A stretch of 64,000 bases of DNA from Druceiella hillmani. Its lineage: Eukaryota; Arthropoda; Insecta; Lepidoptera; Hepialidae. The notes beneath the pieces were generated by a model that saw only the letters and a list, made by a program, of their open reading frames with translations, was not told the origin of the DNA and did no database searches. The position numbers were made by a program, and so were the translations under genes. How positions within the stretch are numbered: the first letter of the stretch is position 1; every line of letters starts with the position of its first letter. The stretch is from contig JAYKKI010000077.1 in NCBI GenBank assembly GCA_039881145.1, forward strand, positions 808,501 to 872,500, written 5' to 3'. Shown here piece after piece: positions 48,600 to 60,439 of the stretch.

Positions 48600-49798
48600 T
48601 ACTTAATTTCATTTCCAATTAACTATGCAATTTTTAAATATCGAAGTGGATTGTTATCAACAGAAGCGCGCCATTTTTATTGGTGTTGTCACCTCTTAAA
48701 AAATTGTTTACCCAAATTAAAACATCTTAATTACTCGATACTGAAGAACATAAAATTTTGTTTGTAAAAAAATTGGGATATGGAAAATGTCGTTGGAGAA
48801 TTTAGTGTAACGATTGAATTCCCGTTATCGTATATAATTTTAGAATATTTTACGTATTGCGTATATAATCACTATATGTAGGATTATGACAAGAAACACA
48901 TGTTACATTCATTCATTTCCGTCGTCTTCTTTAATTTATTCAAAATGCGAACCGATATTGTTTAAAATATGAAGAAATTTTATCACGACATTGAATGCTA
49001 ATTAATATAAATAATTGTTTCGTCCTATTTTGAATTTTATTAATATGAGATCGAATATTTTCAAACTTTTATTATGAGCTTTTTCACATTTCTTTTTACT
49101 TTAAGACACTAAGATAATTGTTATCTTTTTGTATTAAAAGTATTAAGTGATGAATAAAATGGTAAAATGTGACAAAATTTTTAAATAATTTTAATCTAAA
49201 TACTTTGGCCATTGGTTGTGGTCAGAATAAACATTTTAGAAATTTAATACGGCGGCGTTAATAATACTTCATATAAGCCAAGCCATGACCATATAAATTG
49301 ATGCAAATCTGAATCCTACTACTGCAAGCAAATATATTTATATGCGTCGATTTCCTGAAGTCCGTGGGTAAATTTATTCTGTTAGTAACACCGTGCGCGT
49401 CGGGAGAGGGCGCTAGTAGGCGGAGCACAGTGTCCCCTCCACCGATTTTTGGCTTCACCGCGACCGCGAAGTGATTTGTGCGTATGCGCCTTCTGGATTA
49501 CTCTATATTTTAAGCCATTAAGTGTCAATATTTACTTTTTATGTTTGATGGTAGTAAGACTTTTATTACTATTGTTTGTAGATTACATGTGCCAATTATT
49601 GATTGAATTTTAATGGTTTATCAGTTCTGAGTACTACACGGAGAACCGTATTAGTTGTCGTAAAATTTGTTAATTAATTCAAACTAGTTACTCATCATCT
49701 ATACTGAACTACAAAAAAATTAACAGACAGATTTAATTTTCAGTCGTGACACCCAGAAGATCGATCCAGAGTAGTGATTTTCCAAATTTTAAAAGAGT
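48600..49798. other. Intergenic stretch with a GC-rich patch
   Basis: No gene recognised. The patch at 49385-49495 is much richer in G+C than its surroundings; one minus-strand frame crosses it, but no motif is seen. Confidence 0.45.
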
Positions 49799-49799
49799 T

Positions 49800-50025
49800 T
49801 CTATCTCGAAAAATTATTATGGTCAAATTTTATTAGTAACCAAGTCATGACTTGGCCTATTTCCCCTTTTCGGTTGATCGATGACTGGTGGATACCTTCA
49901 TATAGAGATATATATTAAATAAAAAATTGTCTATATCTCGAAATCTTATTAAGGTCAAATTTTGTTAGTAACCCAGTCATAGCTGGATCTATTTCCCCTT
50001 TTTATGGTTGGTTCATGACAAAAGG
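49800..50025. repeat. Tandem duplication, 132-bp period
   Basis: Two copies share 'tatctcgaaa', 'ttattanggtcaaattttnttagtaacc', 'agtcat' and 'ctatttccccttttNNggttgNtNgatgac'. Anchor tatctcg lies at 49802 and 49934. Confidence 0.88.
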
Positions 50026-50029
50026 ACCG

Positions 50030-51080
50030 CGTAACTCTGGGATAGCAGCATTGTAGTGCTACCAAAAATTACTTTAATATAGTTTTAATCTTAATGAAAA
50101 AGAATTGAATAAAATTTTAACTGCACTACTTATGTTCACTTACCTTATATATGATAAAATAGGGGAGAAAAATTTCTATTAACCACTGTTCGAAATTATC
50201 TACGTTTTAACTTGAGAAATATCGGTTTTGTTTCGGAATGGATATGTTCGTAATATCTATTCCTGCACTCCGTCTTTTCACTGCGTAGTATAAGCGGTGA
50301 CGCTATTCTGACATAACTCTCTCGTTTCAATTATTGTTGTACATATTTTTATACAAGTCTTTACTTACCGTCTTTTAGACAATCCTTTATTTCACTCATC
50401 CATGTCCTTTTTGGCGGGGAAAACGGGGAGTTTTCTCTTTACACTCGTTTTTTTTTCATTTATATATTTTTTTTTAGTTATTCAGTATCACTTCGCTTAA
50501 AGCGGCTAAAGCATTTCAAAATTATTTTCTTTACCTTCCTCATAAAATTTTGATTGATATCGAACTGCTCTTGCTTTTTTCATATTCTTGTATTTTTCAC
50601 TACTTCTGAAAGTGCGCCGTTCATCGTTTCCATTATTTAACATCGGTCTTTCATTTCTGTCTTTCAAACCTATCTACTTGTTCACATTAACTATTTACAT
50701 TTCACTTACCATCGTGCATCCTTCTTTTTCAACTTCACTCATGAACAATGATTTTGCATTTTTCGCCACTTCTGCGAAGATTTTCTTTAATCTGTTACCA
50801 CACGTTGATTGAAGTTTCAGAAATAGTAAACAAATATTACATTAATATAGGCGATAAATTATCTAAATGTTGAGAGTTATGGCTCACAATGATTATAAAT
50901 TTTATAGACAAACATAATGTTCCACGTCAAGTGAACCAATTAAACAGTGTGATTCTCGCTAGAGGTGTAAGGATGAGTACTTAGTGCGTGAACGAAAGGA
51001 CTTGGATGACGTTGTGTAGTCTTCGCTGTCTTCTTCAGATAGAGTTATCACGGAATATCGGAAATACCATACTGGGAAAT
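50030..51080. other. Intergenic stretch, no gene seen
   Basis: The region 50400-50810 is T-rich on the plus strand; its complement shows short Lys/Glu-rich frames that I do not recognise. Confidence 0.45.
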
Positions 51081-51084
51081 TAAA

Positions 51085-51235
51085 GTGACTAATATTATAA
51101 ATGCAAAAGTTTGAAGGTTGGATTATTTATTAATCAATCATGTTTAAATATCTGTACCGATTTACACGAAACTCGATGCGGACATAATTTGTGATTCCAT
51201 TTAATATATATACGTGTACCTATGTATCAAATCAG
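51085..51235 (+). repeat. Fragment of a dispersed insect repeat
   Basis: The string 'taatattataaatgcaaaag' followed by 'tttgaaggttgg', then 'atatctgtaccgatttacac' and 'gaaactcgatgcggacata', matches the common insect repeat motif in which 'aatattataaatgcgaaagt' precedes an 'aacggctgaaccgatttggat'-like stretch. Recognised from memory only. Confidence 0.5.
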
Positions 51236-51239
51236 CAAA

Positions 51240-53240
51240 GCGTTTAATGTTATTTAAGAAAGTAATTGCAATATTCCTGTAAGGTAAGAAATAATTCTCG
51301 TTGTCTTGATTGAAAATCTGTACTGGTGAAAGCTAGCACTATTTATATTTTAACAAGATTACATATTTGTACTATACATACGTACATTGATATTCCAATG
51401 TGTCGTGGTATTTCATTGTAAGAACAAATTCCTGTAGATTGTTGGTAGTACATTTAGATAAATGTATCCATTAGCTTTATAGGTTAGAAGAGTGTATGTA
51501 AATAATTAGGTAAATGAAACATAACTACCTGCTTACAAAATGCTTGAGGCTAACAAAGAAGACGACGTACACATACGAGTAAGCAAACTGTGTTTAGACG
51601 GATAGTATCACGTATTAAACATTATTTTGTTATAAAATAGACGTATTGGCGACTCGAATTTAAGTTGATAATCTCTATGTTTAGAGCATACATTCGTTTA
51701 ATGTTATATAGGTATTCTCTACATTCTTCGTGGCATCTCTTTAATATGGAGACAATTGTTATTCGTGCCTGTAGTTATTAAGGTGATTTATCAACCTAAG
51801 TAACTCATACATATATGAGCATATTATGTACATGTTCTGTGTAAATTGATTTAATTCATGTTTATAAATGAAACGCAGTAGGATCGAGAAATTTTTTGAA
51901 CATGTTTTTGATATTTACATGGCTTGATACAAAATTTATATTTATTTCCATAAAAAAATGTTTGTGTTACTCCGTAATAACAACAATTACGGTTAATTAA
52001 TAAAAGTTAAATAATAATACTGACAGGATTTTGAGGGAGGTGTAACGATGGTCGTGCGATCCAGTTCTTTGGCTGTACGCTGGGTTGCTTGCCACTGGGG
52101 CTTCAAAACTCGCCGTCGATTGGCAATCAGCTGAACCAGCAAATACTAGCTGGATGAATTATTTTCGAACCGGAAGAAGATTCTGCGTATCTAAATGTAG
52201 AACTTAGATAACACGAATTGTTTTTTTTGAAGTGAAACTTCTTGGGCGGCAAATCGATAATCAACGAGAATTGATACTAAAATTTTAAGGTCGCCTCACG
52301 TTTTGTTTCATAAGAAAGAAGAAAAATATGACGTAGAGAGAAAGAAAAAGAGAGCTATACATTCCGACGCCGCGGGAGTGGAGCAAAAGAGAGCAACTAT
52401 ACACAACGATACAATGCGATTCAATATTATTGTGTTCAATATCGTTGTAGGTATACGCCTCAGACGCTGCATATGAACAGCTGAGGTGCCACGCATACGT
52501 TGTGTTATTAATATTTTAATTGACAATTATCAATATGAATTGACATGAAGATTTTAATTAATGTTTGCATCGACATTTTATTATTATATTCTCAATATAT
52601 AATATTAAAATCTTTTTATACGAATTTAGTACAATCTGTGGACTTACACTTAGTTTATATTCTCTCTGCCGTTTTATTCCTTACTATATATTCACAAACC
52701 GAGGTTTAGATCACCAAAGGAGTATTACTTCTATCACGTGTTCTGAGTTGCACTCGTTTTTTCTTTAATATTTGTGTCTGATTTATGATAGTGAAAATAG
52801 AAGTCTGCTTAAAATTTTAGAAGTTTTGTAAGTTGTTGTTAATAAATATAAAAAGAAATAGATCAATAATCAAAATATAATACTAAGCCAAGATATTTTC
52901 TGTAAATTATTACTGGAGAAAACGCAGCAAAAGACGACGATAAACGGATTATATTTCAAATATATGACAGAGCAAGCCCCAATTCTGCTTATAATGTAAC
53001 TAGCAATGGAGGAACTTTGCCATTACAGCTCCTAATCTTATGCTTCTGACTACTCCTTAATCTAGTGAATCCAGCAAGATTCCACACAAGTAATCTCACT
53101 TCGACCCAAATTGTTTCACATAATCGTGTACAACAATTTTTGAACGTGTCTCAATTATATAGTTTGATGACATTTTTATATTATTCATTTAAGCTGAACG
53201 TTTCTTGAAAACATGTTATCTATTATTAAGTCGTGCAATA
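51240..53240. other. Intergenic stretch, no gene seen
   Basis: GC-richer patches at about 52020-52170 and 52360-52500 have short open frames but no recognisable domain. The remainder is AT-rich. Confidence 0.45.
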
Positions 53241-53244
53241 TCGC

Positions 53245-53903
53245 AATAAGAACTGCACCCCTTTCCACCCTTTCAGAATAAATTTTTACACATATTCTTT
53301 ACACATCATACGAATTTTCTTCTGCTTATTTCAGTAAATAACACAATTTGTGTGGTGCTGAGTAGAAAAAAATGGAAAAAGTGAGCTAGGAAAAACTTGA
53401 GTGCGCGCTATTCTATGCGTTGGGTTGACCCAATCCGGTATGATACTCTTAGATACATATGTATATTGCATCGCGATATTTTCTAGTAGTCACGGTGTCT
53501 TACAGCTCTTCGCCTTTGAAGAAGTTACAAATTTAGCTTAAAAACACAATGTTGGTAGAAATATTCGGTTTTGTTATTCAAGCAAAGTATAATAACTATA
53601 AATATGATAATTTTGGGCAGTCTCTGCATAAATATAATTCATTGTAATTAATTCAATAAAAGTCAGATTTAAACATCTTTTATTTTTCACACGTTGATCT
53701 TATCTCTATTCAATAATATTCGTCTGACTACAGTTGTCCCTCAGTACAAACGAAGTAAAGCAGATTGACCAATGATATCGACTGTGTTCGTTAATTTAAT
53801 AATTTTCATTAACTTAATGACGATAGATATTAAGTAAACTAGACAGTTGCTATCGAAACGTGTACGCTTTCAAACTTATATTCATCTGAACAAAATTAAA
53901 ACC
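53245..53903 (+). repeat. Upstream half of a segmental duplication (partner at 23520-24189)
   Basis: This is collinear with the DNA upstream of pseudogene B. It includes the conserved 'ctgcataaatataattcatt' block at 53624 and the 'gtacgctttcaaa' block just before the start codon. Confidence 0.8.
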
Positions 53904-54345
53904 ATGAGTGAAGCCTTTTACTAAATAATTTGACAGAGAAAGCAATAATGTTAACTTTAAAAATATCATCTGGCATATTTTATTTTGAAAATATTTATTC
54001 GGTGTCGAAGACAAGAACTAAAACTTCACTCAGAATTTTCGTTTCATCATACAATGTTTTTAGAAAATTGGAACTTACGATAGTTATACAATTTTGTGGT
54101 GATTGGTTACGGAGTGTATTTAATAGGCACAAATATTTTGTGGACGAAAAATTAATATGAAAGTTAAACGATCAATTTAACTAACTACATTATCTACTTT
54201 AAATCACTTATTTCGTGGCCTTATATTCATATTATACAAATTCCAATTCTAATGATCTTCCCCTTAAAAAAAAACCACGTGTTCCAGTTCCAGATGATAT
54301 ACGCTCATATGAATGTCCACAAGTAAAAATTGTATCGTTTTGTTT
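53904..54345 (+). pseudogene. Gustatory receptor pseudogene E, paralogue of B
   Basis: Nucleotide alignment with B is clear. Shared strings include 'aataatNttaactttNaa', 'catNtggcatattttNttttg', 'aaatatttNctcggt' and 'tgNtgattNgttacggNgtN'. Stops and frameshifts occur from the first codons. At about 54160 the sequence jumps across the middle of exon 1 to the part matching B at about 24815 ('atattatacaaattccaatt'), then to the splice region ('aagtaaaaattgtatcgttt' matches 24994). It ends in a TA microsatellite. More than 500 bases of exon 1 and all later exons are lost. Confidence 0.82.
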
Positions 54346-54346
54346 T

Positions 54347-54348
<2 letters not shown>

Positions 54349-54386
<38 letters not shown>
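54349..54386. repeat. (TA)n microsatellite
   Basis: About 35 bases of TA dinucleotides exactly at the end of the homology of pseudogene E with B. Confidence 0.93.
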
Positions 54387-54389
<3 letters not shown>

Positions 54390-54429
54390 TTAAAATAATT
54401 TTAATTTCATTAATTTTATTAATCAAATT

Positions 54430-54650
54430 AGAATAACCAAATTTAAACTTAAAATTAACTTTAAATTGAATTTATTTAATAATAATAATTAAGTAGGAAA
54501 AAAAATTATTAATTTTAAATTTAATTCAAATTTGTAATAACTAAAATAAAAAATATTTTAATTTTAGAAAGTTTGAATATTAATTTTTAATTGAATTAAA
54601 TTTAAAATTAATTTGAATATGCAATTTTTTAATAAAGTACTATTTTGCCT
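54430..54650. repeat. Extremely AT-rich low-complexity tract
   Basis: Built almost only of A and T with repeated 'taaatttaa' and 'aattttaa' strings, many of them partly palindromic. It has no coding potential. Confidence 0.75.
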
Positions 54651-55133
54651 AAAATATTAAATGAAATTTATTGTTTTAAATCTTTACTTTATATTTTTAC
54701 TTTGAAAAAACTATAAGAAATAACTTAAAATATACAAATTAAAGAAACAGAGAGAGAGAGAGGAAGAAAGTTTTTTTTGGCGTGACAGAAATACACTAAT
54801 ATAATATATAAAAATCTACATATGAAATCACGTTTAGAGTTGGAAAAAATAATGTAAAGAACTTTGTTCCGGACGGGGGTCCCCCGACCGCACAGTTTTT
54901 ATATTCACAATACATAATATTGTAGCGTTTGAATGTAACAAACGCTAATGTGATGCCAGTGCAATGGTACACTTTAAGATACACTTAAACTAATATTCGA
55001 TATATTTTTTTAGGCAAATTGTTGTAAACTACATTTAACAGGAACACCTCAACTTTTTGACCAACACTATTTCTCCCTTATCTAATAATTCGACCATCTT
55101 AAGCCTACAAAATATCCTGAAATCATTTATCCG

Positions 55134-55330
55134 TCACAAAATTTCATAAAAAGCTTTGTTCCTCATATAATAAAATTGAAATATTACAATGAGATTTGTC
55201 GAAAGTAAATTCAAGAAGGCGAGCAAGAGCGATGCGTTGAGCGTGAAGAGGCGAGCGATCTTGAATTCAGCAAATCCCGATATCGATAACATGTAACACA
55301 TGTCTTCCAGTTTTAGTTGCATTTCTGCGG
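55134..55330 (-). CDS. Gustatory receptor D, last exon
   Basis: A phase-1 exon after TTCTCAG. It encodes AEMQLKLEDMCYMLSISGF, ARLFTLNASLLLAFLNLL and STNLIVIFQF, then a 10-residue tail and TGA. It is parallel to the last exons of A, B and C. Confidence 0.88.
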
Positions 55331-56912
55331 CTGAGAATGAAAGTTTTCTTGTAAGTAGAATAAAAAGAAATTAACAGTGTTTCATTCAAAATGTGCTCGC
55401 ACACATTTAACAAAGATGAACAGCACTTACATATATGGAATAATTAAAAAGGTTAACTTACGAATTTTTTTGTACAGAATTAATTTCATTCCAAGTGTCT
55501 GTGTAAACCGAAGTTGTTGCGTAAGTCGTTCGCAGGTATAACATATGAACAATAATCCTACTGTCGAATGCAGTATCCATATGATCATATAGATGGCCAT
55601 GGTCCACAGTTCAGCCTGAAGAAAATATTAATAAAATGTAGATGTTTTATAAGAGTGATAAAAAAGATTAAGAATTTCGTCTTACCTTTGACGCAGCTGA
55701 ATGAACGACATATTGAAACCCAACCAATACGCTTCGAAGAGAAGTGGAAAATACTAGGAGTATCTGCAAAGAAGTAAATCTCGGAAAATAAAAAGATAGC
55801 TTTATGGATTAAAAATTATTTATTTTTTATTTTAACCCATTTGTTGCCAATCTACGCTGCCAAACGACCCCGTAGCGAAATGATGCATACGGCGACTGCG
55901 CAGAGGTTAATGTTATAGCAATCGTACTATGTATGATTTTAACAGAGAATGTGTTAATATTTAAAGCATGTGATATAAAGTTAATGTAAAATAAATTAAG
56001 CCCACTCTAAGGGGTTTCTGATCAGCATTTACAGTAACAAATATGTACTTATGCGAGGTAGTACGTACAAATTTTAATTTAAAAATTGCAAATAGAAATT
56101 GTAACAAAAGTGATAAGCAAAATTTAAAATAAAATAAATAAATGGTAACTCACTTGCATATGAAAGACTTCGTTTAATAAAACACAAATGTCGCCAATCT
56201 TTGCGAATAGTTCGGTTATTCTGACAACAGCAGAGTTTACATCCTCAAATGTTCCCTTTGTTATGCAACATTCACAATGTAAACGGTGGCCGTCTTCGGT
56301 AGTGAGCAGGAGGTAAAGTTGTGTATTTCCATATTCAATTCTCTTCAGAACGTCATTCAGCGAGGTGGTAATAATGATACATTCCACATCGCAAAACCAA
56401 AAAATAACGAGGTTAACGAGCTCGTGCAGTTTAATATTTTGAGCATACACCACAGCGCTTACCGACAAGTTTGCCAAGTAAAATATAATAATCGTTAAAA
56501 AAATTGACAAATTTCTCGTTTTTGATTTTTTACGTAATATTTTCTGCAAGTTATATTCCAAGCAACCATCTAAATTTTCCATTTCAACAATAAACTTTGA
56601 AAAATTATCAGTTTTCAGAAAACTAGTTGTGAAAACTATATAGTTAAAGACAGATAAAAATATTATTTCGTAAATGATCTGCATTACCGGGATTTCTTTA
56701 GAAGTGGGTTGGAAATAAAACAGTAAAATCTTCAGAGGTAGAATTGTTAAGAGACATGTTGCATACAGTAATAATATCACCCGTTTTATTGCAGCCATCC
56801 AAGAGCTCGAGAATAATTTCGGCCGTTTTATTTCCAAATTCCTTTCAATACCAATTAGCATTTCTAAAAATAGAAAATGTCTCCAAGTATCTTTATATCC
56901 AACAACTTCCAT
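55134..56912 (-). CDS. Gustatory receptor gene D, four exons, apparently intact
   Basis: This is an insect gustatory receptor with a complete compact gene. Minus-strand exons are 56154-56912, 55686-55763, 55462-55615 and 55134-55330, with introns of 390, 70 and 131 bases, GT/AG borders and phases 0, 0, 1. The predicted protein has about 395 residues, starting MEVVGYKDTWRHFLFLEMLI. Hydrophobic segments lie near residues 44-67, 76-99, 134-157 and 163-186 in exon 1. Exon 2 adds a fifth, exon 3 (WTMAIYMIIWILHSTVGLLF) a sixth followed by CYTCERLTQQL, and the last exon a seventh. The C-terminal signature is STNLIVIFQF, so the usual tyrosine of TYhhhhhQF is asparagine, followed by a charged tail MRNKAFYEIL. 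No frame break was found. Ligand and tissue are unknown. Confidence 0.9.
55462..55615 (-). CDS. Gustatory receptor D, exon 3
   Basis: An exon of 154 nt, a TCTTCAG acceptor and an AATTC|GTAAGT donor, phase 1. The helix is followed by CYTCERLTQQLRFTQTL, the position of the family's 'C....E' segment. Confidence 0.87.
55686..55763 (-). CDS. Gustatory receptor D, exon 2
   Basis: Twenty-six codons (ILLVFSTSLRSVLVGFQYVV and on) between CTTTGCAG and AAG|GTAAGA. Same length and phase as exon 2 of C and F. Confidence 0.85.
56154..56912 (-). CDS. Gustatory receptor D, exon 1
   Basis: A 253-codon open frame from ATG 56910-56912 to NEVFHMQ at a CAA|GTGAGT donor, with four hydrophobic segments. Start chosen because it is the first ATG of the frame and gives a family-typical N-terminus. 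Confidence 0.88.
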
Positions 56913-57529
56913 TTTCTTTTTCGTATTATCTAATACGTTTCCAAGCCTTGAAATACGTTTTATATGATTGACAAAACTTGTAGTGGCGAACGAAAATAAT
57001 TATATTTTGCCTACATCTGAATCGCTACCGGTCACAACCAGCTGTGGAAAGTTTGAGAAGAAAATAAAGGAAATTATTGATTTTTTCCTGTCATTAACTG
57101 TCGTAGATTAATTGTTGTCGATTGCGCGACTAATACATCATTTCAATTACGTCATTAGAATATTACTTAATTTATTGAGCGACTAAATTGTGGCGGACGA
57201 TATTTTAACTATCCCTTTTGTACGGCACAATAAAAGATGTGCATTTACAACTTTTTGCTCTCGGGTTAAAATTTATATTTTTGACTTTGATTCTTTCACT
57301 TAAACTTTCTTGAAAATTATTTGAATGACCTTGTTGTTGGACAATAAATGTTCACAGATGGGCTAGAGCAGTTTTTTAAGCAGTAGTAATTTCCATTTTT
57401 CTCGGTAATAAAACACATTTTCACTTCTTCTAAAAATGTAAAGAAATTGCAACAATATATGCGTAACTTTGAATTCGGTAATTGCTTATACCTCTTGAAT
57501 TTAATTTTTTACCATCGGAGCTGAGGAAT
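56913..57529. other. Upstream region of receptor D, no other gene
   Basis: AT-rich DNA 5' of the minus-strand receptor; promoter not identified. Confidence 0.5.
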
Positions 57530-58612
57530 GAAAAAGATCTGCTGAGCACATAGAACTCGCACTACGAGGGTTCGCTACACATATCGGAACTTACAAACGT
57601 TTAAGCGTACATAGTATTTGTGTTAAATAATTTACAAATATTTATTTTTCACTACGTAAATATATCACAACACGTTAAATACTCTTATGGACGTCCAAAC
57701 TTTATTGTTGTTTGTTAAAAGAAAACAAGATCTAAGATAATTTCCGTAGTTTTCCTATAATCTTCTAATCAAATTTCGTAGTCCCTGTTTTTTCCATTAT
57801 TTTTGGCTCAGAAGTTTTGGATAGGAAGGAGCGGCATATAGTATATATTTCTGGATATTTTTAAGAATATATTTTTAAATGAGCCATTTAAAATTATGAA
57901 AAAAATATTTTTTAATCCTCATAATAAACCTTTTCAAATGGTATTCAATATGACAAATGGAATGAAATTTTTTTTTAGATCTTTATTTATTTCTTCATTG
58001 TTTTTAGTGTAAAATATGCAGGCTAATAAGATATATTACAATGCCAATTTTTTAAATTCTTCGTAGCATGATTTCTGAGGAAATCAGCTTCTAGAACAGA
58101 AAAAGTAAATGTATTTCTTGCTATGTCTTTCGTAGGTGTAAAAACATGGGGAATATTTAAAAAGACTGTGGCATCTGGAATCATCGTTAAATTTATCCTA
58201 CGACCTTAGCGTGGGCTTCCAAAAACCCATATCGTTTGTAATTTTATGATGAGTAGTTGGGAAAGTAAGGGAGGTACACATTTTTTTGTACACTTTTAGG
58301 TTCTTCTCTGTAAATATGTTACCTAAAATTATGAAAATTATTTTTAGAACTTTAGAGTACCACTTTATATGGAATATTATAAAAATTTCGAGTATATAAT
58401 TTATCAACCCTAAAACTTCCAAATGAATATTTTGAGATTTAGCTATTGCAATATGCACGGTTCAATATGTTTTAGTACTGTGCCAAATTTTAAGTTTTTA
58501 TTTCAAACGGTTATCGAGAAAAACATTTGTGAGGGACATACGGACAGACACATGTGAATGATTTTGTACGAGTTTCGTTTTACCATTTAAGGTTCGGAAC
58601 TCTAAAAATGTA
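57530..58612 (+). repeat. Dispersed repeat, non-coding, about 1.1 kb
   Basis: The 5' end has a degenerate 'gaactcgcactacgagggttc' block. The 3' end has a 'gggacatacggacagacac' block followed by 'ttaccatttaaggttcggaa' and 'ctctaaaaatg'. These are the two ends of a repeat common in insects (GGGTTCCG family). The 5' half is repeated at 59041-59300: both contain 'atttacaaata', 'acgtaaat' and 'gtaaaacatNgggNatattt' in order. A 3' fragment lies inverted at 4255-4325. No open frame fits a transposase or reverse transcriptase. Confidence 0.55.
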
Positions 58613-59040
58613 ACTGAAATCTGAATAAATTCCCGATAAAACCGCACTCGGTGGGTGCACAAAAACATTTCGTTTCCGCTTCGAAATTAAAATTTTATTT
58701 TAAAATTTGACACATACGAACTAGTATCCCTATCTGAAGCATCTACTGGCAATCGATCGATCAATCGATGTTGCGAAACGGTAGCAAAAAGCGTTTTTCC
58801 TTTTTAAATGATAACTTAAGAAAGACGTGGCGTAAACTCGATACAAAATACAAACACTTTTGGGTGCAGGTAAAGGAAAAAACTCATTTCACTATCAAAC
58901 GCTCAAAAACTTAATTGAAAATTAATGACAATATTAAAATCGAATGTTAAAAAAGTAGCTAACATATTTAGTCATCAATGTAAAATATGAGCTCAATAAA
59001 AGGAAACATAAAAAATTTGCTAATAATATTTGAATTAGGT
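58613..59040. other. Intergenic stretch between two repeat copies
   Basis: No gene recognised. A short self-complementary 'atcgatcgatcaatcgat' run lies at about 58753-58770. Confidence 0.5.
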
Positions 59041-59300
59041 GAAAAAACCTGTCAAGTCCAAGAACAACTCCCACTGTGAGGGTTCCATATACATATACAC
59101 ACTTAACATATAAAGATACAAAGTATTCCTCTGACATTATTTACAAATAATAATTTTACACAACGTAAATGTATTGCCTATCACATCTTTCACAGACGTA
59201 AAACATCGGGCATATTTGAAAACATAACTATTAGTTAACAATTTCCAAATTGTTTCCTTTACCTATCCTATAAGACCGTGCATTTTACAAAATTTCATTT
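59041..59300 (+). repeat. Dispersed repeat, 5' part, second copy
   Basis: Begins 'cctgtcaagtccaagaacaa' and 'actgtgagggttccatat', then follows 57530 onwards in order up to the 'gtaaaacatcgggcatattt' block. The 3' end is missing. Confidence 0.5.
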
Positions 59301-60355
59301 TTCTAGATCAAAGTACTAGGAATAGTAGTCACTAGTCACTAGGAAAAGTATGCTGTAGGTTTTGATTTACTTACGAGTGTGGAAATTTGCGCTATAGATG
59401 ATCATGTTTCTAGGATTCTTCTTGATTGCGTTTACTTAGAAGCTTAATTTTTTTATGGCTTCAAGCGATTTTTAAAAACACTAATGTAACATTTGCCTCA
59501 ATCATGTCTAAATGTTAACCATAGAACATCATTTTTATGACTACCCTCAACCATGAAACATTTTATAGTTAGACTCCATCAAAAAACCGTTAAGTTCAGC
59601 TATGTCATTTTGTAAGTGCAACGAATACTATATACTCATACACACGCATATACACTTTGCGAATAACCATAAGTGTGCTTAAATTTGAAATTGTTTGTTG
59701 TGTTTCTCTTTTTTCTTTTAATTAAATACCATTATACTTCCACTTTGCATATAGTTATGTTTCTTGAATACCACTTTCACAAACTTTACTTACTGTGAGG
59801 TTATCACAATACGCAATATTATAAAATAACCTTATAAGAACTTTATCATCAATAAATCAGCGGAATTCTGAAGCTGACAGTGGTAGGAATATCTTATAAA
59901 AAAATAAGAAGAAAATGTTTTTTGCAAATATTGAACTTCTGGACAAAAACTCATATAATTATAATAACGCATATAATTATATTGCTTAAATCTTTTCAAT
60001 TATTCGTATAGTTCCTTACATATCTACATTTTTAGAACTTCATGGAATATTTTGCATAATTATCACTTAAAACTAACTACTTTGTATCTGGAATTTTAGT
60101 ACTTTGTGTCTGGAATTTTAGTTACAAATTTCAAGACAACAATGTCTGATTTTGTTGAGAAATATATTTTGCAAATTTATCATTTAAAAAATAGCATAAG
60201 CGCAGATTTATATAAATAATACAATCTTTATTCTAAGAATAATTTATTTACATATTTATAACAAATTATTATAAAGCAACAAATTAATAATTGTGCACTT
60301 ATTATTCATCATACATTATATGACTTTAAATCACACAGTGATAAGAAAATCTTCA
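59301..60355. other. Intergenic stretch with a small tandem duplication
   Basis: Two adjacent copies of a 22-base unit 'actttgtRtctggaatttta' plus gt lie at 60079-60100 and 60101-60122. Otherwise no feature is seen. Confidence 0.6.
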
Positions 60356-60358
60356 CTA

Positions 60359-60436
60359 TTTTATATAGGGACAGTTTCAATTTTTGGTTTTTGTTATTTT
60401 AACAAAAATAAAAACTGAAACGGTCCCTATATAAAA
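60359..60436. repeat. Imperfect palindrome, arms of about 37 bp
   Basis: The left arm (ttttatatagggacagtttc...) pairs with the right arm ending ggtccctatataaaa, with a few mismatches and one 1-base indel. The centre is GTTATTTTAAC. It resembles a small foldback element or a local inverted duplication. Confidence 0.92.
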
Positions 60437-60439
60437 CAT

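Noticed and set aside
58753..58770. The 'atcgatcgatcaatcgat' run as a regulatory palindrome
   Set aside because: It is a short low-complexity GATC-type run with no neighbouring gene or second copy.
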